Assembly: GCA_003533405.1 (NCBI GenBank) | Contig: DQDL01000073.1 | Location: forward strand, 4,993-14,210 | DNA from: Clostridiales bacterium | GTDB taxonomy: Bacteria; Bacillota; Clostridia; Oscillospirales; Oscillospiraceae | Direction of reading: 5' to 3' | DNA: 9,218 bases | Shown here: positions 5,399 to 9,218 of the stretch, piece after piece | How positions within the stretch are numbered: the first letter of the stretch is position 1 | How the letters are laid out: each line of letters begins with the position of its first letter | Program-made: the position numbers and the translations under genes | Notes under the pieces: generated by a model | The model's input: the letters and a program-made list of their open reading frames with translations, nothing else | What the model was told of the DNA's origin: nothing | Database searches by the model: none

Positions 5399-6299
5399 AT
5401 TTTGCGGCTTTGCCCGCAAAATTGTTCATTGCGATATATATGCCGATGAACAGCAGGATGCTTGCGCACAGAACAAGGTACATCGTAGTGATCTCGACCT
5501 TGTCACCGAAGAAGTAGAGGTTACAGTCAACGCTGTCACGGATGGCGGAGACGACCTCCGCAGGGAAGCCGAGCTGCTCCATCTCGACAAAGCTGCCCTG
5601 CATGGCGTGGTTTCGGATAAGGCTTGTGCCGTAGGTGCCCGGGAGAAAGCTCAGCACATTTTGCAGCCCCGCACCGAACGACGACATGGGCATATACGCT
5701 CCGCATATAAAGCCGTACCCTGCACTGACTATCGTTCCGACGGCGGATGCCTGTCCGTCGGTGGAGAGGAAGAAGTTCACGCACGAGGATAGAGCCGTGC
5801 CGAACATGGTGAGCAGGAACACATCCAAAAGCATCAGCAGCACATCGCCTGCCGTCACAAACCAGCCAACAGCAGCGAGGTAAACTAGGCACACCGCAAG
5901 CGCCGTGACGCTTATGATCAGCGTCGAAAGAAGTGTCGACAGATAGTAGCTCAGCCCCAGCGTGCCGAGACTTATCGGCGAGATGGTCAGATCGTGCCGT
6001 GCGCCCGAGGTTTTGTCCTTTATCATTAAAAGATTGGAGCAGAACGCAACGGTGATGCAGCTGACGGCGAGTATCGAGGATATGAGCTGACCGCCGACAC
6101 AGGCATTTATGACGCTGTCGGAAACACTCACGCCCGCAGCGTCGAGCGCCGAACGGAACGAGTCGTCGTAAACGCTTTTGAGAAACGATGCATACAGCAC
6201 GAGCAAAATTACCGGCGTGATGAGCGATGAGAAAAACATGCCCTTATCTTTAAAATACAGCTTCGTATTGCGCTTTACGAGTGCAAGAAGTCCGGTCAT
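5397..6299 (-). CDS. ABC-2 type exporter permease (DrrB-like)
   Basis: A 300-residue ABC-2 membrane subunit with six predicted membrane segments, at about 21-40, 68-92, 110-143, 150-176, 183-206 and 270-293. The region GAYMPMSSFGAGLQNVLSFL (200-219) followed by PGTYGTSLIR is the conserved ABC-2 signature found in DrrB-like and ABC2_membrane proteins. Its ATG overlaps the stop of the upstream ATPase gene in an ATGA arrangement, so the two are translationally coupled and form one transporter. The substrate is unknown. The family includes drug, lipid and bacteriocin exporters, and nothing nearby narrows this. Confidence 0.9.
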   Translation of the reverse strand: MTGLLALVKRNTKLYFKDKGMFFSSLITPVILLVLYASFLKSVYDDSFRSALDAAGVSVSDSVINACVGGQLISSILAVSCITVAFCSNLLMIKDKTSGARHDLTISPISLGTLGLSYYLSTLLSTLIISVTALAVCLVYLAAVGWFVTAGDVLLMLLDVFLLTMFGTALSSCVNFFLSTDGQASAVGTIVSAGYGFICGAYMPMSSFGAGLQNVLSFLPGTYGTSLIRNHAMQGSFVEMEQLGFPAEVVSAIRDSVDCNLYFFGDKVEITTMYLVLCASILLFIGIYIAMNNFAGKAAK

Positions 6300-7210
6300 C
6301 TGTCCTCGCCTCCTTCCGGCACCTTACCCGTCACGGCAAGGAAAACATCATCCATTTTGCCCTTGGTTATTTCGTAGTCACGGAAAATTTCGGGGTGTCC
6401 TATGATAAGCTCGGTGGCAGCGGCCGTATCGGGCACCATGATGCGGAATGCATCCCGCACGGGAGTATATGGTGCGCCGAGGGTCTTGACGCTGTCCTCG
6501 GATACACCGTAGAGCGTGATAAAATCGCCGGTATAGCTGTTTTTGAGCTCAAGCGGCGTACCCTCGGCGGCAATTTTGCCGTGGTCAAGGATGACAACAT
6601 AGTCGGCATCGGCGGCCTCCTCCATGTAGTGGGTCGTGAGGAACACCGTCATGCCCTTGTCACGGCGCAGCTGCTCGACAACGCTCCACAAGAGACTTCG
6701 TGTCTGCGGGTCAAGCCCCGTTGTCGGCTCGTCGAGTATAAGTATCTCCGGCTCGTGGAACAGCGCACGGGCGATGTCGATGCGCCGTCTCTGCCCGCCG
6801 GAGAGCTTGCCGACCGGGCGGCGCAGGAGGTCTTCAAAGTTCAGAAGCTGTGCAAGCTCATTAAGCCTGCTTTTAAACGCCGTGCCGCTGATACCGTAAA
6901 GCGCCGCACGGCTTTCTAAGTTGTCTCTTACCGACAGCTCTTTGTCCAAAACAGAACTCTGGAACACAACGCCGAGGCTGCGTTTGACCTTGTCGGGGTC
7001 ACGGTCAATGTCCGTGCCGCATATCTCGACGCTGCCGCCGTCACGCGCCAGCTGGCCGCAGATTATATTTATAGTCGTCGATTTACCCGCTCCGTTCACG
7101 CCCAAAAACGCAAACAGCTCGCCTTTTTTGACCTTGAAGCTAAGGTTATTGACAGCAAAAACATCTCCGAAATGCTTTTGCAGATGTTCGATTTTTATAA
7201 GCTCCGTCAT
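6296..7210 (-). CDS. ABC exporter ATP-binding protein (DrrA/CcmA-like)
   Basis: A 304-residue ATPase subunit. Walker A is GVNGAGKST (37-45), the Q-loop is VVFQSS with Q84, the signature is LSGGQRRRIDIARAL (136-150), Walker B is ILILDEPTTGLD (156-167), and the switch histidine is H194 in TTHYMEE. A C-terminal extension (about 225-304) ends in GKMDDVFLAVTGK, the usual DrrA-type tail. The ATG at 7210 has AAGGAA upstream and a promoter at 7244-7272. It pairs with the overlapping permease gene. The transporter operon is divergent from the met locus, with 134 bases between its start codon and the met -35 box. Confidence 0.93.
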   Translation of the reverse strand: MTELIKIEHLQKHFGDVFAVNNLSFKVKKGELFAFLGVNGAGKSTTINIICGQLARDGGSVEICGTDIDRDPDKVKRSLGVVFQSSVLDKELSVRDNLESRAALYGISGTAFKSRLNELAQLLNFEDLLRRPVGKLSGGQRRRIDIARALFHEPEILILDEPTTGLDPQTRSLLWSVVEQLRRDKGMTVFLTTHYMEEAADADYVVILDHGKIAAEGTPLELKNSYTGDFITLYGVSEDSVKTLGAPYTPVRDAFRIMVPDTAAATELIIGHPEIFRDYEITKGKMDDVFLAVTGKVPEGGEDR

Positions 7211-7243
7211 ATCGTTCCTTCCCTCGACAGATAATTCGGGTCA

Positions 7244-7272
7244 ATTTTAGCACGACTGAGCTCCGTTTTCAA
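7244..7272 (-). promoter_or_regulatory. Sigma-A promoter of the ABC exporter operon
   Basis: A TTGAAA -35 (7272-7267) and a TAAAAT -10 (7249-7244) are 17 bases apart on the minus strand. The predicted start near 7237 gives a leader of about 27 nt. Confidence 0.75.
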
Positions 7273-7344
7273 GCAAAGCGCACAATATGGCTGCAATTGG
7301 GTGTGCGGGCTTTTATGCATATTGTTAAAATAGATAATTAGCTC

Positions 7345-7373
7345 TTGACAAAATCGATAATAGGGGCTAATAT
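7345..7373 (+). promoter_or_regulatory. Sigma-A promoter of the met leader-metQ-metN locus
   Basis: A perfect TTGACA -35 (7345-7350), a 17-base spacer and a TAATAT -10 (7368-7373). The predicted start is near 7380, about 50 bases before the leader peptide ATG and 345 bases before metQ. A long structured leader of this kind is expected for an attenuated operon. Confidence 0.85.
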
Positions 7374-7398
7374 GACACCGTCATCAGGGCTTAGCCCC
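7363..7398 (+). repeat. Inverted repeats over the met promoter -10 and start site
   Basis: GGGGCTAA (7363-7370) and TTAGCCCC (7391-7398) are perfect 8-bp inverted repeats; the left arm overlaps the -10 box. Inside lie ATGAC (7372-7376) and GTCAT (7380-7384). A different small hairpin, GGGC-tta-GCCC (7387-7397), can form in the transcript. The outer repeat is placed like an operator; no known regulator consensus is recognised. Confidence 0.5.
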
Positions 7399-7428
7399 GT
7401 CAATCTTGAGAAAGGACAGAAAGCATTC

Positions 7429-7533
7429 ATGAAAAAGCTTACCGTGAACAGCATGATGATGTCGATGTGCATGTGCCGCATGTGCATGTTTCGTCGTGTC
7501 CAAAACGGTCCACTGCTTTCTGAATCTGTTTGA
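7429..7533 (+). CDS. Met/Cys-rich leader peptide, candidate attenuator of metQ-metN
   Basis: A 34-residue peptide starting MKKLTVNS. Residues 9-20 read MMMSMCMCRMCM: seven Met and three Cys in twelve residues, eight Met overall. All use ATG and TGC codons, alternating in tandem (7453-7488). AAAGGA lies 12 bases ahead of the ATG, slightly far, and the frame is also open upstream, but the promoter start near 7380 excludes the longer versions that begin at 7345. The stop codon at 7531 lies just before an intrinsic terminator, and the next full-length genes import methionine. This is the layout of amino-acid attenuation: a ribosome slowed at Met (or Cys) codons would let the downstream genes be transcribed. 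No family match is known to me; the regulatory role is inferred. Confidence 0.75.
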   Translation: MKKLTVNSMMMSMCMCRMCMFRRVQNGPLLSESV

Positions 7534-7595
7534 CGGCTTGAGCCACTACCAAGGTAAACGAACAGCGGAAGGTCACTGACCGGCCGCTGTTTTTT
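7526..7595 (+). terminator. Attenuator: terminator with candidate antiterminator, upstream of metQ
   Basis: The terminator is AACAGCGG (7561-7568) with CCGCTGTT (7584-7591), enclosing GGTC-act-GACC (7571-7581) across an aa/gg internal loop and followed by TTTT up to 7595. A competing stem of 7 bp with one G-U can form between CTGTTTG (7526-7532) and CGAACAG (7559-7565), with the small hairpin GGCT-tg-AGCC (7535-7544) inside its loop. It would occupy the base of the terminator's 5' arm. The antiterminator's left arm overlaps the leader stop codon, so a ribosome finishing the leader would mask it and favour termination, while one stalled on the Met codons would leave it free. The terminator is clear; the antiterminator was found by eye and is weak. 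Confidence 0.75.
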
Positions 7596-7618
7596 GTTTT
7601 AGAAAGGAGATGCGCCGT

Positions 7619-7711
7619 ATGAAATGGCTGAGAGAACGAATGTGTCCCCGAGACACAGAAAATTTTAAACTACACAGACGATATAACGGCTCATTATTTC
7701 AGAATTTCTAA
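7619..7711 (+). CDS. Second short ORF between the attenuator and metQ
   Basis: A 30-residue ORF begins MKWLRERMCPRD and ends LFQNF. AAAGGAGA (7603-7610) precedes its ATG by 8 bases, as good as any ribosome binding site in the window. Its TAA overlaps the metQ ribosome binding site (7710-7716), so translation of it would reach the metQ start region. The peptide is basic, has one further Met and one Cys next to each other (8-9), and resembles nothing I know. An inverted repeat TGTGTC/GACACA (7641-7657) lies inside it. It may be a second leader, a coupling ORF that keeps the metQ start open, or chance. Confidence 0.45.
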   Translation: MKWLRERMCPRDTENFKLHRRYNGSLFQNF

Positions 7712-7725
7712 AGGAGTATATAACA

Positions 7726-8598
7726 ATGAAAAAGTTTACTAAGATAATCGCTCTCGCACTTGCAATCGTCCTCACCTTTGCTCTGGCAGCCTGCTCCAAT
7801 AACGGCGGCGATGCCAAGACCGATGTAATTAAGATCGCAGTTCCCAACGACACCACCAACGAAGCCCGTGCACTGCTCCTGCTGCAGGAAGCCGGTATCA
7901 TCAAGCTCAAGGACGGCGCAGGCATCACCGCTACCAAGAACGACATCGTCGAGAACCCGTACAATGTTGAGATAGTCGAGGCCGAGGCCGCTGCTATCCC
8001 CAGCCTGCTCCCCGATGTTTCCTACGCAGTCATCAACTCCAATTATGCAATCAATGCAGGTCTCAACCCTGTTAAGGACTCCCTGTTCAAGGAAGGCTCC
8101 TCCTCTGCATACGCAAACATCCTCGCAGTTAAGTCCGGCAATGAAAATTCCGATGCAGTCAAGGCACTCAAGGCAGCTTTAGAGAGCAAGAAGGTCGCAG
8201 ACTTCATCAACGAGAAGTACGCAGGCAGCGTCGTTTCCACCGTTGATAACCCCACCGACGGTTTTGACAGCAGCGTCGATTACGCAGCACTGAAGGGCAG
8301 CACCATCTCCGTCGCAGCATCTCCCACTCCCCACGCAGAGATCCTTGAGGTCGCAAAGCAGATCCTCGCCGAGAAGGACATCACCCTTGACATTCAGACC
8401 TACAACGATTATGTTGTTCCCAACACCGTTGTTGAGGACGGCACCTGCACCGCAAACTACTTCCAGCACACTCCTTACCTCGACGACTTCAACGCTCAGC
8501 AGAACACTCACATCGTTTCCGTTGCTTCCATCCATGTCGAGCCCATGGGCCTGTACGGCGGCACTCAGAAAACTCTGGATGCAGTAAGCGGCAAGTAA
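7726..8598 (+). CDS. metQ: Methionine ABC transporter substrate-binding lipoprotein, circularly permuted
   Basis: A 290-residue NlpA/MetQ-family lipoprotein that captures methionine for a MetNI transporter. The signal peptide has a KKFTK head, a hydrophobic core at 7-20 and lipobox LAAC with Cys23. Domain order is reversed. Residues 37-170 ([49 protein letters not shown]) match the normal C-terminal half. Residues 193-287 ([51 protein letters not shown]) match the normal N-terminal half. The join is a linker at about 171-192 rich in D, S and N. The protein ends exactly where a standard MetQ would run on into its AVPND segment. All is in one uninterrupted frame. The ATG at 7726 has AAAGGAG 9 bases upstream. 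Codons are strongly biased (AAG, CTC, AAC, GCA), suggesting high expression. metN follows after 26 bases. Confidence 0.93.
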   Translation: MKKFTKIIALALAIVLTFALAACSNNGGDAKTDVIKIAVPNDTTNEARALLLLQEAGIIKLKDGAGITATKNDIVENPYNVEIVEAEAAAIPSLLPDVSYAVINSNYAINAGLNPVKDSLFKEGSSSAYANILAVKSGNENSDAVKALKAALESKKVADFINEKYAGSVVSTVDNPTDGFDSSVDYAALKGSTISVAASPTPHAEILEVAKQILAEKDITLDIQTYNDYVVPNTVVEDGTCTANYFQHTPYLDDFNAQQNTHIVSVASIHVEPMGLYGGTQKTLDAVSGK

Positions 8599-8624
8599 GC
8601 AGTAATTTTGGAGGGGAAATATTC

Positions 8625-9218
8625 ATGATAGAACTTAAAAATGTCAGTAAGACCTTTGACTCCGGAACAGGAGAGGTGGACGCACTCAAGAATGTTTCCC
8701 TCACCATCGAGGACGGGGACATCTACGGTATCATCGGCATGTCCGGTGCCGGCAAGTCAACACTTGTCAGATGCATCAACCTGCTCGAGCGCCCCACCAG
8801 CGGCGAGGTCATCGTCAACGGTGAGCACCTTGACACCATGTCTCCGTCTCAGCTTCGTGCAGCTCGTCGTGATATCACGATGATATTCCAGCACTTTAAC
8901 CTGCTCATGCAGCGCACCTGCCTTAAGAACATCTGCTTCCCGATGGAGATATCGGGCGTAAAAAAGGCGGATGCCGAGAAAAAGGCTCGTGAGCTTTTGG
9001 AGCTTGTCGGCCTGCCTGACAAGGCCGATGCGTACCCTGCGCAGCTGTCCGGCGGTCAAAAGCAGCGTATTGCGATCGCCCGTGCGCTTGCAACGAACCC
9101 GAAGGTTTTGCTGTGCGACGAGGCGACCAGTGCGCTCGACCCAAAGACCACCCGTCAGATACTTGAGCTTATAAAGGATATAAACGCCAAGCTCGGCATC
9201 ACCGTGGTCATCATCACC
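8625..9218 (+). CDS. metN: Methionine import ATP-binding protein MetN, 5' part (runs off right edge)
   Basis: The first 198 codons of the ATPase that powers MetNI-type methionine import. Walker A is GMSGAGKST (38-46), the Q-loop is MIFQHFNLL with Q89, the signature is [15 protein letters not shown] (141-155), Walker B is [12 protein letters not shown] (161-172), and the visible part ends at GITVVIIT, just before the expected switch histidine. EATSALDP and FQHFNLL are typical of MetN and of the polar amino-acid ATPase group; placement right after metQ settles the assignment. GGAGGGG (8610-8616) precedes the ATG at 8625 by 8 bases. The C-terminal NIL/ACT-like domain, which senses methionine in characterised MetN proteins, and the permease gene metI would lie beyond the edge. 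Confidence 0.92.
   Translation, partial: MIELKNVSKTFDSGTGEVDALKNVSLTIEDGDIYGIIGMSGAGKSTLVRCINLLERPTSGEVIVNGEHLDTMSPSQLRAARRDITMIFQHFNLLMQRTCLKNICFPMEISGVKKADAEKKARELLELVGLPDKADAYPAQLSGGQKQRIAIARALATNPKVLLCDEATSALDPKTTRQILELIKDINAKLGITVVIIT

Noticed and set aside
6281..6919. 212-codon plus-strand ORF
   Set aside because: It is antisense to the clearly identified ABC ATPase and has no family features.
7374..7725. SAM riboswitch or Met T-box in the metQ leader
   Set aside because: I looked for the SAM-I core and the T-box consensus ahead of metQ and recognised neither; the Met/Cys-rich ORF plus terminator explains the region better. An Rfam scan would be decisive.
7726..8598. Two metQ fragments or a frameshifted pseudogene
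   Set aside because: Both halves lie in one open frame of 290 codons with one lipobox, one strong ribosome binding site and uniform codon bias. Each half occurs once, in swapped order.
1..9218. CRISPR arrays, insertion sequences, integrases, phage genes
   Set aside because: No regularly spaced repeats, transposase or integrase domains, or attachment-type duplications were seen on either strand. The tRNA gene has no duplicated 3' end or integrase nearby.

Overview
The window is bacterial chromosomal DNA, most likely from a Clostridia-class Firmicute (Oscillospirales/Ruminococcaceae-like). The reasons are a large SRP RNA with an Alu domain directly upstream of dnaX, AGGAGG-type ribosome binding sites, sigma-A promoters of the TTGACA/TATAAT kind, a CCA-encoding tRNA gene, a VanZ-family protein and an ECF-type BioY. 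The genus assignment is inference.

Layout. Positions 1-745 (minus strand) hold the 5' end of dnaX preceded by the SRP RNA gene and its promoter. A tRNA-Ala(CGC) gene with its own promoter and terminator runs the other way (757-928). From 1115 to 3537 there is a plus-strand accessory stretch: a SAM-dependent methyltransferase coupled to a VanZ-like membrane protein, a probable stub of an alpha/beta hydrolase gene, a membrane-anchored Xre-type regulator, and a small protein that weakly resembles WapI-type immunity proteins. A promoter, three hairpins and a terminator at 3601-3696 may encode a small RNA. A DUF2461 protein (minus) is divergent from a bioY-rhodanese pair (plus). The pair converges on a DrrA/DrrB-like ABC exporter operon (minus, 5397-7210) through a shared terminator.

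The most notable part is the methionine-uptake locus at 7345-9218. A consensus promoter leads into a 34-codon leader peptide in which ten of twelve consecutive residues (9-20) are Met or Cys. An intrinsic terminator follows, with a candidate antiterminator that overlaps the leader stop codon. Next come a second short ORF with a strong ribosome binding site, then metQ and metN (metN runs off the right edge). No SAM riboswitch or T-box was recognised, so the arrangement looks like leader-peptide attenuation sensing Met (and perhaps Cys) supply.

The MetQ protein is circularly permuted. After its lipoprotein signal it starts with what is normally the C-terminal half of the NlpA/MetQ fold and ends with what is normally the N-terminal half. 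The two are joined by a linker of about 22 residues, and the recognisable conserved family motifs are nearly all kept. I am not aware of a description of such a permuted MetQ, but could not search for one.
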